From NCBI GenBank assembly GCA_022478985.1, contig JAKSZP010006603.1, forward strand, positions 124,001 to 188,000: a stretch of 64,000 nt of DNA. The letters are read 5' to 3'. The position numbers were made by a program, and so were the translations under genes. Of this stretch, positions 10,661 through 21,363 are shown in pieces. The stretch is from Massospora cicadina. Taxonomy: Eukaryota > Entomophthoromycota > Entomophthoromycetes > Entomophthorales > Entomophthoraceae. The notes beneath the pieces are model-generated. The model saw only the letters and a program-made list of their open reading frames with translations, had not been told where the DNA came from and did no database searches. Position 1 is the first letter of the stretch, and each line of letters opens with the position of its first letter.

Positions 10661-11104
10661 TGTTAAGAAGTTGGTATGACTGGCCAATAAGTCACATTTA
10701 GTTCAGCGGATTGTATTTTAATTGCTGAAGGGAGATTTGAACTTGGATAGTCAATTTGGAAAATAGAGTGAATTCTTTCAGAGCCTCAATGATGAGGCAA
10801 AACTAGACAAGTTCTGCTAAATGATTATTAGCTAAGCAGAAGGGTTGAAATTGATCTAAGCAATGAAGATATGAGTGGGATGAGAGGACAAGAAGGAGAA
10901 TTTTTGAAGAGTGAAGTGAGGAGAGTAAGTACTGAGGGAAGGAGTAGAGTTAGCAGTAGGAGCTGCATATTATATATTATAAGTGATATAAAGTGTTGTT
11001 GTTAAAGCAATTGCTTCATGTTTTTATTATGATTGTTAAGTTTATTTTAGGACTGATGATCTTCATATTGTCCACCCGTTGCTCAGTGGTATTGACCCTG
11101 TGCA
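10661..11104 (+). repeat. 3' LTR of B2
   Basis: Starts TGTTAAGAAG after a purine-rich AGGGTGAGGTAA and ends CCCTGTGCA. It is about 444 bp, a little shorter than the B1 LTR because of internal gaps. Confidence 0.75.
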
Positions 11105-12982
11105 TCCACTTTGGCATATCTCCAATATATCGTCAAAGTTATAACAAAGGCATTACTTCATGTCCAATTAACTGACCTGGGGCATACCCCAGATGAAAGA
11201 TGGGTAGTGGCTGTCCCTCCTGTCTGGCCTCCACCCCTAAGGTACCCCCATGCCCAGAGCTGTTAATGTATATTAAACTTCTGAACATCTATTGCAGAGA
11301 ACCCAACAATTTAGCTGCATATTTATAATTTCTTGTATTAAAAGTGCTTTTATTGAGAAAACCCCTTCCAAGAAAGACGCTAAGAGCCGCTCTAGTGATT
11401 GGATTAACATTGATATTTGGGATAAGCTTAAGTGAAAATTCTTAACCATAAATTCAATAGAGGTCAAAAAGTTTGGTAGGAAAGTTTGCCAGACAAGAGG
11501 CAATAGTATCATCAAGTTCCAAGCTAATCAGAACTGTAATAATTAATTTAAACTCAAATTTAGTTTTTGATATGCAAAAGGACTTGCTTGGAATAGTGTA
11601 TTGATAATTTCAAGAGCTGTGAACGCATGTGTTAATTTGGTCTAACCAAACATTCAATAATATATCATATAGATTTATTTAGATCTTTACATTAGATGAA
11701 GTTTTCAATTCTTTGAGCTTTGACGCAGATCACAATCAGTTGAATTGGCTTATGCCAGATTACTTTGCCACCAATGTCAATCTGTTGAATAAGTTATGGC
11801 GGATTACCCTGCCTTAAAGCCCCCATTTTATATGTAGCTATCAATTGATAGGATTAAATTACTATCATTTTACCCTGGCCATGACAAGTATATATATTAA
11901 CCATCAAATAGTTCACACCCCGCTGAAAAAATACCCAAATCACAAATTATTTATTTATGATGGTTTACAGAGTTGTAAACGCAAATTCCTTTTTTATTAT
12001 TGTTGTTGTATTGTCTACTTTGCCCTCACACCAACATAAAAATAATAGCTAAGGTTTTTATCCCCTAAATTCTAGGTCAAGGTTTCAACCATTTTCAGGA
12101 ATAATTATGCACTGCCTAGTATCTCTCTAAATATGGTATATAATCATGGAATTTACAATTTTAGAGGGGGCTTTTCATAGCTTGTTTAAGCTGTTGGATA
12201 AAAACCTTGGACGATAAACTATACCATCTTATTTTAAGGCTACTGTCATTATACAGTTCCCTTTGCCTCAATTTAAAAATAACAGATCTGTGCAGTTTAA
12301 GTTGAGCCTAAGTGCCAATTATAACACCATGACCTTATGAATCCTCCTCCCCTCTTTAGTATAAAAGCTAGCAACCTCACAGTAAAGGTTACTGGGTTAT
12401 ATGTTTATTACAGTAAAATAAACCAAAATCCAAACGTATTATTCAAATATTTTTAAATTAAAAATTTCAACTCCTGAAGTTCCTCCTAACAGGACAATGA
12501 TAGGGCCTCATTCCTGTATGACAGTTCTAATGATTACAGTTACCTGTTCCTGACTATCCTTTATGCCTCAGGTGTGGGCATGCAAGTGGTGCAAGAAGCT
12601 GCTTCTGTACCATGAACTGTAAATATAGAAATACCTCTTGCTGGTACCAGCGTGGGTGCTAAAGCATCTGGAAACAATGCTGATGGTCTTGGTGATTATA
12701 GTCAGGAAGGAGAGGAGATGATGAAGATTCCAATTAAGTTTTAAATAACAAAAAAATGGCAGGTTGATTTGAGAAACAAAGCATTTCTAAACTATGAGGC
12801 ATCATAAATGCACCAAAGTTCAGTTAAAATGATCAGAAATTAAGATTCTACAAATCATCTATCACTATAAGGAAGCTAGTGGTCAATAGCTACACTTTTG
12901 GTTGCAGTGGTGCCCATACTTAGATTACCCCTTAGTGTGAGTTCCATGCTCATTGTTCAATACTTCACTCATCTCTCCCCGG
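11105..12982. other. Unassigned AT-rich interval between B2 and A1
   Basis: No gene or element is identified. It holds short frames, the longest being 80 codons on minus 11273-11515. A plus-strand stretch around 11315-11520 looks protein-like (TPSKKDAKSRSSDW) but has a stop and no recognisable family. A TATA-like GTATAAAAGC lies at 12360-12369, and CCTCCTAACA near 12483-12492 could be an LTR end, but no partner repeat or TSD was found. Confidence 0.5.
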
Positions 12983-13025
12983 TGTAAGTCTTGGGGAGTG
13001 TCCTTTGGCTCTTGATCAGGCCATC

Positions 13026-13692
13026 TTTCCATTCCCAAATAAAAAGACACCAAAGAGGATGGCGGTACCCCTCATCACCCAGAGTGATCTCACTCACGTA
13101 GTTGATAAATGATGGGTGACAGCCTGTCCGCTTTGGGTCCCACCTCCAATTCCCTCACTCACCTCAGCAGAACTGTTGCGGGGAATTAGTGAAATCTGTA
13201 CTGAGATTATCAAACTGAAATCGGTTGAATCTAATTAGGGTGGCAATCTGTTTGATGGCTGGAATTCGATTGGCTGTAAAAGCATAAAAAATGAGATATT
13301 GTCCAAATTGCCTGACAGTTCTAATTCAACTCTTAAACCAGTAGAACAAATATTGGGCGCCATCGATGAGGGTTCAAAGCTTTCTGATAGTAATTTGGGC
13401 GTTGCACCTGATGTGCTGCTTTTGACTGAACAAATGGTTAAATGACTGAGTGTGGGTGGGTTGGTTGCCCCAAACCTGTTCCCAACAAAATGGTCACATC
13501 CTTATATGAGATAGCCTTGGGGGATTCCCGTCAGTCATCAGGCCAAATGCCATTGTGCTAACCGTCAGAAATGTAGTCAAGAATTGGTCCAGACGTTTGA
13601 GGTCAAACCGAAAGAGACTCAGCCTGCCACCAAATTTTGCAATGTCAGTTTCCAGAGAATAAACCCCCCACTTCCGATCAAATTTGCTGGTT
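13026..13692 (+). pseudogene. LTR-resident conserved ORF, family A (A1 5' LTR)
   Basis: One reading frame runs from about 40 nt inside the LTR for about 220 codons, broken by a few stops (TGA 13110s, TAG 13230s and later). Blocks in order: FPFPNKKTPKRMAVPLITQ, WVTA, PPPIPSLTSAELLRGIS, EICTEIIKLKS, then after a variable middle GIPVSHQAKCHCANRQK and VQTFEV. The same blocks in the same order occur in the other A LTRs, where they differ largely by synonymous or conservative changes. The likely start is the Met of MAVPL. No known domain is recognised; the Cys/His pair near the C-terminus may bind metal. It sits entirely inside an LTR, so each element would carry two copies. Confidence 0.65.
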
Positions 13693-13863
13693 AGGTCAAA
13701 TTTGTGGATCCTGCCCATGCCTTGTCACTACCCAATTGACCACTATTTAATCAGTTGCATGGCACTGAGAAAATTGTTGGTAAATTTTCTTACTTTCTTT
13801 CCCAAATAAAAAATTTTATTAAAAACCACAAATTTTTTAGTTTTCTTTCTGACCACATCCCAG

Positions 13864-14103
13864 ATGGCATTCTCCTGGTGGTCTGCCACTCCGCACTCTG
13901 GGTGGGCCTTACCAATCCTCTTGGTTACCATAGTTCCCTCCATTGCTGATTGGTTTCAACAAGTCCGATATTTTTGGCTCTACAACCCTGTTCTCATGAC
14001 CATCTGGCAGCAATATACAGGGATCTTTATGGCCCTATATTCGCCTACTACAATAGAAAATCCGCCTCTCTACCACCCCCAAAGAAATAGCCCTAACAAC
14101 TAA
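13864..14103 (+). other. Short hydrophobic frame in the 3' half of the A1 LTR
   Basis: A 79-codon frame from ATG 13864 (MAFSWWSATPHSGWALPILLV), present again in the 3' LTR at 19701-19940. The start is also recognisable in the solo LTR A3 on the minus strand near 57120 (MAFPWWPISPYTG, ALPVLLVT). A second hydrophobic stretch (VGILLTLSF, about 14180) and the LTR-end block HSDWQ..LNFFCHFHD recur in A3 and A4. It could be a second conserved LTR frame or simply conserved LTR DNA. The evidence is weaker than for the upstream frame. Confidence 0.3.
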
Positions 14104-14355
14104 GAATCTCGTGGAGACTATCACAGTAGTTCCCCCCTGTTACTAGAAACCCTAGGTTTGGAGTATATTCAGTGTGGTTTGCTGTCGGGATACTCCTAAC
14201 CCTGTCATTTCACCACCATTATGTGGTATCATATTTCCCGGCTCCATATCAATTCATACAGTTGGCAATGCCTCTGGCATTATGGCTTGCTTTCTGGATG
14301 CTCACGCATTCTGACTGGCAGTCCAGTCTAAACTTCTTCTGCCATTTCCATGACA

Positions 14356-15420
14356 TAATCAACCAACCATTACTTCCAGTCACTTCCGCCTTGATTTTTG
14401 AATTGGGCGCCGCAGTGAACTCTCTACCAGATGAACGTGCAATCAGTTGTATGTTGTTTGTTGCTTATATGGTCATTTTCTGACTTCAGGAGAAGCATCT
14501 GCTCTATTTCAGGAGATCTTATTCAAGCCACCCAAGATGTGAAGATCGCATCTCCTCCTATTTCCTCTGGTCTGGAAAACAAATCAAGTATCTCTTCCCA
14601 AGAGATCGCCAATCAGGTTCTCGATGCACTCATCAAAGTACAAATGTGCACAACAATTGCACTCAATAATGCTTCTGCGATATTGCAGGCCCAATAAGGT
14701 CTTGCATTGCTAGATGCCGTGGATGGTGATGCCCATCGCTGGGTGAGAAGTTTTTGCGTTCTTCCACACAAAAAGGAGACCCTGCCTCCCTGATGGCTGT
14801 TGTCTCGGCCTCCTTAAGTCCCCTTATGTCCCAATCAGACTATTTATTTAAACTGCTCTTTTCCATGGCCAAAACCCCTAGTTTGGCTTCTTTGATTTCT
14901 ACCTTTTGTGAGTTGGCTCCCGCGTCAGGACTTTTTATCTACATGCTTCAGGCAGTCTTTAGAGCAAGTTTGGATTTGGTTTCTGCTCACCATGTGGTTT
15001 GGTCTACCACCCAAGGATCAATAGATCAAATAGGTGTCACTGCAACTACTATCAAAGCTTTGCCTCGCCACGTTTCCTCATATCAGAAAGGAAATTTTAT
15101 GATAGGATTCCCTAACAAAGACGTAGACGATATAACTGACACCAAAATAGTAGTGGATGTGGGCTCCAACCCTGTTGGAACCCCTGAGTCTGAGTTAGCA
15201 TTCCCAGAGTTAACTATTAATGATTCTATTCAAGCCCAGATAAAGGAAATGATTCTCCCAGCCCTAGTACTTCCAATTTTCGCCCCAGCTAAGAACCCTG
15301 ACCCTGGTCCCAACCTACCTATTATTTCATCAGTCGCCCATGAGTTGGTTGAATCTCCCAATAAACAGAATTCCACTTATTATCTTATACCTATGAGAAT
15401 TAGTATTGGTTCCCATCATG
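14356..15420 (+). pseudogene. gag: A1 Gag region (decayed)
   Basis: Between the 5' LTR and protease are open pieces at 14431-14697 (SSQEIANQVLDALIKVQ) and 14754-15545, the latter running into protease. No zinc knuckle is visible. A capsid fold cannot be assigned by eye, so the Gag call rests on position. The second piece includes SPLMSQSDYLFKLLFSMAKT and, before protease, an acidic Pro-rich linker. A2 lacks most of this region (only about 430 bp before its protease). Confidence 0.45.
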
Positions 15421-15690
15421 TCTCCTTCAAAGCTCTGGTGGATACCAGAGCAGTTGGGAATCTCATGAGTGTTGAGTTGGCACAGCAATTAAAATTGGAT
15501 ATGGATGCGGGCTCCTCAGTAATGGTGGCCTCCTCCGCTTATTAGTCTTTATATATCATTTGCATTCGATACACTTCTCAATTCACCAATATAACTTCTG
15601 TGATCGTTTTTTGGCCATGCCAAACCTGGTGTTCCTGGTGATCTTGGGTGTGGGATGGTGGTACTGACAACATGTGAATATTCATTTATA
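15361..15690 (+). pseudogene. A1 retropepsin-like protease
   Basis: Reads IPMRISIGSHHVSFKALVDT, then RAVGNLMSVELAQQL, the classic start of a Ty3/gypsy protease. The catalytic motif is D-T-R instead of D-T/S-G. The identical D-T-R occurs in A2 (35734-36018), so the change predates the split of these copies. A TAG at 15543 ends the open frame; the later part (SVIVFWPCQTW) is readable in another frame. Confidence 0.75.
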
Positions 15691-15721
15691 ATCTAATACA
15701 AGGTCACATGCCAATGACAAT

Positions 15722-16570
15722 TTGGAGGGAGAGTTCCCTCTGATCAATACCCTCAAGAAAATTCAAGGAACCAGCTCTATCACCATTCTAGTTACTTCCG
15801 CAGGCATTCCGGCCGAGTTTCCCAAAAACTTAATGCCATATCCCATAATTTTTGACATGGAAAAGGCGGATCATTTGCCAAAACATACTAGATATGATTG
15901 TGGATTTTGGACAACCATGGAGCTGGTGAACATCAATTGCCCGTTTTATCCTCATACAGCGGAGGAAGAGGTTGCATTCAATACCTGGTTGGACGATATG
16001 TTAAAAAAAGGTTGGTTGTTTAAAGAAACTTCACCCATCGCCTCCCCTATTGTCTTTGTAAGAAAAGCGGATGGATTGCTCCGCCCTTGCGTGGATTATG
16101 GTCACCTGAACAAAATAACAGTTACAGATCCCTACACATTGCCCCTGGAGCAGACAATCAGTCAGGCAATTGCCAAATCCAGTGTGTTCTCAAAACTTGA
16201 CCTGGTGAACGCTTTTAACCATATTTGAGTAATGGAAGGACAAGAATGGCTGACCACAATTTGAACAAGGCGAGGCATTTTGTAATTCAGCGTAATGCCC
16301 TTTGGGTTGAAAAATGCTCCCGCTACATTCCAACAAATGATTGACAACGCATTAGGGGATCTCTGGTCTCCTGTGCTATTGCATATATTGATGATATTCT
16401 AGTCCATTCCCCAACTCCTGAACAACACACTATCAGCTTAGAAGCAGTGGTGGTTGCCTTGCATAAAGCAGGTCAGTTCCTCAAAGCTTCCAAGTGCGAG
16501 TTTTATAAGGAAGAGGCTACATTTCTCAGAAACCTGGTACTTAAAGAAGGTGTCGCCATCCCCCCAATAA
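15722..16570 (+). pseudogene. A1 reverse transcriptase
   Basis: A 168-codon open piece (15722-16228) carries the pre-RT linker and fingers: LPKHTRYDCGF, ELVNINCPFYPHTAEEE, SPIASPIVFVRKADGLLRP, CVDYGHLNKITVTDPY and motif A SVFSKLDLVNAFNHI. After a TGA, motif B reads VMPFGLKNAPATFQQMID (about 16300). After a shift, motif C is YIDDILVHSPTP (about 16385), so both catalytic Asp codons are intact. The thumb SKCEFYKEEATFL follows. A Tf1/sushi-type chromovirus RT broken by two stops and one shift. Confidence 0.85.
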
Positions 16571-16599
16571 ATTAGATGCAATCTGATAATGGCCAACCC

Positions 16600-17250
16600 C
16601 AACTATACAGAAGCAGCTTCGAAGTTTCTTGGGTACTATCATTTTTTTAAGAAAAATTTCCCCCGCACTCTCCCATTTGGCCACCCTGCTCCATCCCCTC
16701 ACTTAGAAAAACGTACCATTTTGTTGGACCCCCAAATACCAGTAGGTGTTCAAATTGATCAAGGAGGTGTTCATGTCTCCTCCCATTTTGAAACAGGCTG
16801 ATCCCACCAAACCATATATCATCACATGCAATGCTTCATTGGTAGCTGTGGGCGCAGTGCTGCTTCGGACCATGATGGTCTTGAACATCTGGTCGCTTAT
16901 TTTTCCCAAAAATCCACTGCTACAGAGCAGTCTTGGGCCATTTATGACAAGGAACTGGCTGCTGTTTCATGGGTATTAACTCATTGGTGGTACCTGTTGC
17001 AAGGTGCTCATCATGAGTTAACAGTTTTCACGGATCACCAGGCTCTCTTGTATTTCTGAAAACCCCAAAAATTGGCACACTGGAAAGCCTGAAACTATCA
17101 GGACCTGTGCACTTTTAACTTCAAATATGAATTTGTCAAAGGGGAACTAAATGTCCTTCCCAATTTTTTAAGCCAGAGTCCCGCTCACTGCCCCATGAAA
17201 TCTGAGGAGGTGGATCTCGTTACCATGATTCCTGCCACTCAAATTCTGTT
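16600..17250 (+). pseudogene. A1 RNase H
   Basis: After the linker (FLGYYHFFKKNFP) come KPYIITCNASLVAVGAVL, EHLVAYFSQKST, EQSWAIYDKELAAVSW and FTDHQALLYF. The first catalytic Asp (TCDAS in A2) is Asn here (GAT to AAT); the Glu of DKELAAV and the Asp of TDHQ are kept. Two overlapping frames (16746 and 16826) show a one-base shift. The domain runs to FVKGELNVLPNFLS. Confidence 0.8.
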
Positions 17251-17431
17251 GATTGTTCCCTCCATCGTTTCCTCCACCACATTGTCCCCCAACAACCTGT
17301 TATTGGCCCAGGTGTTAGCTGGTCAAATGGCCTGCTTGAAGGTATGGAGTTGATTGAGCACTTGACTCACTCAAGTCCCAAACACTCCCTATATTCTTTA
17401 GAAGAAGGGATCATTTACTTTTTTCCCATGT

Positions 17432-18156
17432 TTGGGTTCCCCCTCCTTCCGCTTGAACGTATTCCACACACACCATGATCCCCCCACAGTCAGACACCCC
17501 ATTAACAAGAAATTCATTGACCTGATCAAGCGAACTTTTAATTGGGCAGGACTGACCAAAGAGGTTCCGGCCTGGATTTCCAATTGTGTTACTTTTGCTA
17601 GGGCCAAGTTGAATCACTCCAGAAAAAATGGTCTTCTGCATTCTTTACAACAGGCGGAAGGTCCATGGACCTCAGTGTCCGTAGATTTCATTGTCAATCT
17701 TTTCTGTTCTAATGGGTTCACAGCGGTGATGGTGGTGGTAGATCGCTTTACAAAATTTTCCTTGTTTATCCCTTGTACTTCTGCAATTACATCGGAAGAA
17801 ACTGCCCATCTGTTTGTTTGACATGTGTTTTTGATGTTTGGCCTTCCCCAGGAAATCGTTAGTAACTGGGGTACTCAGTTTACCACCCAGTTTTGGAGTG
17901 AACTTTTTTGATCCTTAAGATAACCCCTTGTCAATCCATGGCATATCATCCTCAGTCCGACAGTCAAACTGAGCTTAACCAAGTTCTCAAACAGTATCTG
18001 CATTGCTATGCCGCAGCAGCGCAGGATACTTGGGCCAGTGACTTGCCTCTCACTCAATTTGCATACAATAATGGGATCCACACATCTACGGGGTTTTCAC
18101 CTTATGAAGCAATGTTGGGCTATAACCCATTGTTTTCAGTCAGGGCATGCTTGTAA
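17432..18156 (+). pseudogene. A1 integrase (zinc finger and catalytic core)
   Basis: The piece 17432-17821 begins with the zinc-binding region (HTHHDPPTVRHP, then CVTFARAK) and enters the core with SVDFIVNLFCSNGFTAV and VVVDRFTKFSLFIPC (first Asp). Around 17865 the usual SDRGTQF reads SNWGTQF: the second catalytic Asp is Asn (GAC to AAC) and Arg is Trp. The Glu survives in YHPQSDSQTELNQVL (17908-18156 frame). A TGA at 17819 and a shift at ~17905 break the gene. Confidence 0.85.
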
Positions 18157-18198
18157 CCAGAAGTTCAAGCTGCCGCGGAAAATGCTGCCCATATTCGA

Positions 18199-18805
18199 TT
18201 GACTCAAGCTTTAGTGCAGGAACACCTCATTAAAGCCATCGACGACTATAAGCAATTTGCAGATTGTATGCGCCTTCTGGGTCATGACTTTATGGTGGGA
18301 TCTTACATCATGCTTGATACTTGCCATTTGCGATTCCAAACCCCTTCCCACAAATTCGCCAGTAAGCATTCAGGTCATCACTTAATGGAGGAGGTATTGG
18401 GTAACAGGGCGTTCTGTTTGAAGCTTCCCGCGCATTGGAAGCAACACCCAGTTTTCCATCTATCCCAGCTGTCACCTTTCAAGGGTGTAATTCCCATGAA
18501 CCTGGAACCAATTATCATCAATAATGAGGAAGAAGCTGAGGTGGAGGCCATCCTGGCATCTCGGAAGTTGCAATGATCAGTCTAATATCTTGTGGCCTGG
18601 AAAGGATATCCAGCGTATGAAAAAAGTTGGGTCAAGGCGCGCAAATGCGCGTATTGCATGGCTCTGGTTTATGATTTCCACACATCTCACCCCGAGGCTC
18701 CCCACCTGCTCCAGAAGATCATGATGATTATGGATATCAAGTTACCCAAAGCGCATAAGAACGTGGCTCTGGTGCAGTTTCCTGGTGGGGGTGCCATTCC
18801 CTTGT
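18199..18805 (+). pseudogene. A1 integrase C-terminus with chromodomain
   Basis: One frame throughout, broken only by TGA 18574 and TAA 18583. The GPY/F-like part has HPVFHLSQLSPFKG. The chromodomain then reads EAEVEAILASRKLQ, stop-stop, YLVAWKGYPAYEKSWVKAR, C..CMALVYDFHTSHPEAP, with the aromatic and W-K-G-Y-P..E.SW residues of the fold. Chromodomains bind modified histones and direct chromoviruses to heterochromatin. The same domain is found in A2 (27106-27456). Confidence 0.85.
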
Positions 18806-18821
18806 AAAAGGAAAGGGTAAT

Positions 18822-20191
18822 GTAAGTCTCAGGGAGTATCCTTTGGCTCTCAATTGGGCTATCTTTCTGTTCCCAAATAAAAAGACACCAAAGAAGATGG
18901 CGGTAACCCTCATCACCCAGGGCAATCTCACTCACATAGTTGATGAGCAATGGGTGACAGCCCGTCCGCTTTAAGTCCCACCTCCAATTCCCTCACTCAC
19001 CTCAGCAGAACTGTTGCAGGGAATTAGTGAAATCTGTACTGAGATTATCAAACTGAAATCAGTCAGATCTAATTTGGGTGGCAATCTGGTTGATGGCTGG
19101 AATTCGAATGGCTGTAAAGGAATGAAGAATGAGATATTGGCTGGATCACCCAACAGTTCCAATTTGACTCCTAAACCAGTAGAACAGTAATTGGGTGCCA
19201 TTGATGAGGGTTCGAAGCTTTCTGATAGTAATTTTGGCGTTGCACCCAATGTGCTACTGTTGACTGAACAAACGGTTAAATGACTTAGCGCGGGTGGGTT
19301 GGTTGCCCCAAACCTGTTCTCAACCAAATGGTCACATCCCTATATGGGATAGCCTTGGGGTATTCCCGTCAGTCATCAGGCCAAATGCCATTGTGCTAAC
19401 GTCAGAAACATAGTCAAGCCTTGGTCCAGACATTTGAGGTCGAACTGACAGAGACTTGGCCCACCACCAAATTTTGTGATGTCAGTTTCCAGAGAATAAA
19501 CCCCCCACTTCTGACCAATTTTCTGGTTAGGTCAAATTTGTGGATCCTGCCCACGCCTTGTCACTACCCAATCGACCACTATCTAATCAGTTGCATGGCA
19601 CTGAGAAAATTGTTGGTCAATTTTCTTACTTTCTTTCCCAAATAAAAAATTTTATTAAAAACCACAAATTTTTTAGTTTTTCTTTCTGACCACATCCCAG
19701 ATGGCATTCTCCTGGTGGTCTGCCACTCTGCACTCTGGGTGGGCCTTACCAATCCTCTTGGTTACCATAGTTCCCTCCATTGCTGATTGGTTTCAACAAG
19801 TCCGATATTTTTGGCTCTACAACCCTGTTCTCATGACCTTCTGGCAGCAATATACAAGGATCTTTATGGCCTTATATTCGCCAACTACAAGAGAAAAACC
19901 GCCTCTCCACCACCCCCAAAGAAATAGCCCTAACAACTAAGAATCTCGTGGAGACTATCACAGTAGTTCCCCCTGTTACTAGAAACCCTAGGTTTGGAGT
20001 ATATTCAGTGTGGTTTGCTGTCGGGATACTCCTAACCCTGTCATTTCACCACCATTATGTGGTATCATATTTCCCGGCTCCATATAAATTCATATAGTTG
20101 GCAATGCCTCTGGCATTCTGGCTTGCTTTCTGGATGCTCACGCATTCTGATTGGCAGGCCGGTCTAAACTTCTTCTGCCGTTTCCATGACA
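18822..20191 (+). repeat. 3' LTR of A1
   Basis: 1,370 bp, TGTAAGTCTCAGG...CCATGACA, paired with 12983-14355. It is preceded by the purine tract and followed by CCCAG, which is also the TSD of the adjoining TRIM. Confidence 0.95.
18863..19645 (+). pseudogene. LTR-resident conserved ORF, family A (A1 3' LTR)
   Basis: The same frame as at 13026 with fewer changes in the middle: AELLQGISEICTEIIKLKSV, WNSNGCKGMKNEILAG, GSKLSDSNFGVAPNVLLLTE, then a shift and the A.CHCAN block. The continuation VQTFEVELTETWPTTKFC (19421-19645 open) leads to HYPIDHYLISCMALRKLL. Stops at TAA (~19190), TGA (~19280) and TAG (~19350). Comparing this copy with solo LTR A3 (57350-58010) codon by codon in the ISEICTEI block shows mostly third-position differences (ATT/ATC, AGT/AGC, TGT/TGC, AAA/AAG). 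Confidence 0.65.
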
Positions 20192-20196
20192 CCCAG

Positions 20197-20775
20197 TGTA
20201 ACAATTGAGTCCATCTCAATTGTTACATTTCAACTCAGATTCAGATTTTCAAATCTGAGTCAAATTGTTTTAAAATGGATTTTAGCTTGGTAATTTTGGG
20301 CACTGGGTTGTGCCTCATCCAAATTTGTAGATTAGGCTCATATGAGCCTAATCAATGATACAGGTGAGGCCCTTGATGGGCAGCCTTTATAAGGCGCACC
20401 TGTCAATTTTGAAGCTCACTACATAATTTTACCCCTAGCATTTTCTTCCTGGGGAGCATTTTTGGTTGCTCCCCAGATGAGCTCTGGAGTCAGCGGGCAC
20501 CTTTTTGAATCCAGATTAAAAAAGCTGTTTCAGGATTAGCATACCTCACATACCTCTTGGTCTTTTCAGGTATCCGGTTTAAGGAGCTTTAATGTGGTTG
20601 GGTCAGACCAATCGCTATTCAACCCTTGCATAACCAACTCATAGTAGGCAATGTTTGGCGCTGTTGGTGCCCAAACCTCTCCCTACTCAGTTATGCTACT
20701 TTAGTTGATTGTCAGTGCACCAAAGAAACATTTTAATATGGGTGGTCAGAAACTGGCGTTTTTCCATCCATTACA
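20197..20775 (+). repeat. 5' LTR of the TRIM
   Basis: Starts TGTAACAATTGAG with a palindromic CAATTGAG...CTCAATTG head and ends CCATTACA. It contains TTTATAAGG (TATA-like, ~20391) and GCTCACTAC-type downstream sequence shared with the right LTR. Confidence 0.88.
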
Positions 20776-21363
20776 TAATTCTAGAGTCAAATGTGCGCTG
20801 CACGCCTCCAATCCCCAGTTTGGCCAACCTCAGTGGTCACTAGGTCCCAGTTGTCAAGAAACCAGCACTATTGGGAGCTGGTGACTGATGGCCAACCCTG
20901 GACTCAAAGTGATCATTGGCTGAAAATCCTGGTGGGGCCTTCTGCTCATCAGGGATATGGTTGGCACTGAGGGGACCTGTCCCAGCAGGGCTCCCTCACC
21001 AATGGATGGCCCACCCAGAAAGGGGATGGCCATCCAGCCATGCTGTACTGCGCACCACCCCTCATGCTTCAGTTGGTGAAAGCGCCTTCCTAGTTGGGAT
21101 TGTAATACCATTGCCAACAGGAGCCTGGGAGGGGTGTGCAACACAGCCAAGTCTGGGCGCGCGTCCTAGAGCTGGGTGGGCTGATTCTGGCAGCCCAGTC
21201 CCAATTTGTCCTCGTCATTTGTCTTTTCCCTCAAGGGGCCTGGAGTTTATCCAGGATAATTTTCCTTGGGCTTGAGGTAACTCACCCCAGGAAGCCCTCA
21301 GCATGGCGGCCTTCCGCTGTGGGGCCCCTCAGTGGGGAGAGGCCCTTCTCTAGTGGGGGGTAA

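Larger units (their letters stand above)
5243..11104 (+). mobile_element. Ty3/gypsy element B2, interrupted by element C
   Basis: The end of RNase H (5282-5351) continues across the C insertion at 9323, followed by integrase and a 3' LTR (10661-11104). The join across the TSD GTGCC restores one reading frame (KPKGRLARC then ALKMQAYRLD), proving that 5282-5351 and 9323 onward were one gene. The upstream part of pol is absent, and the left end directly follows the B1 LTR. Confidence 0.8.
12983..14355 (+). repeat. 5' LTR of A1
   Basis: 1,373 bp, TGTAAGTC...CATGACA. It matches 18822-20191 throughout. It is unusually long for a fungal Ty3/gypsy LTR and carries a conserved protein frame (next feature). 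Differences from the 3' LTR are mostly transitions, several at CpG. Confidence 0.95.
12983..20191 (+). mobile_element. Element A1: Ty3/gypsy chromovirus
   Basis: A 7.2-kb element with 1.37-kb LTRs at both ends and an interior coding Gag remnants, protease, RT, RNase H, integrase and a C-terminal chromodomain. A purine tract AAAAGGAAAGGG (18807-18818) precedes the 3' LTR. The flanks are CCCGG (12978-12982) and CCCAG (20192-20196), a likely 5-bp TSD with one transition. The site after the 5' LTR is TAATCAACCAACC, not a tRNA-type TGG site. It is shared with A2 and is compatible with Tf1/sushi-type self-priming. Numerous stops mean it is inactive. Confidence 0.9.

Noticed and set aside
12160..12492. 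LTR-like stretch with TATAAAAG and ending CCTAACA
   Set aside because: No partner LTR, no TG start fixed and no TSD found.
20854..21275. 119- and 98-codon frames in the TRIM interior
   Set aside because: They overlap on opposite strands, have no motif, and lie in GC-rich DNA where long frames occur by chance.
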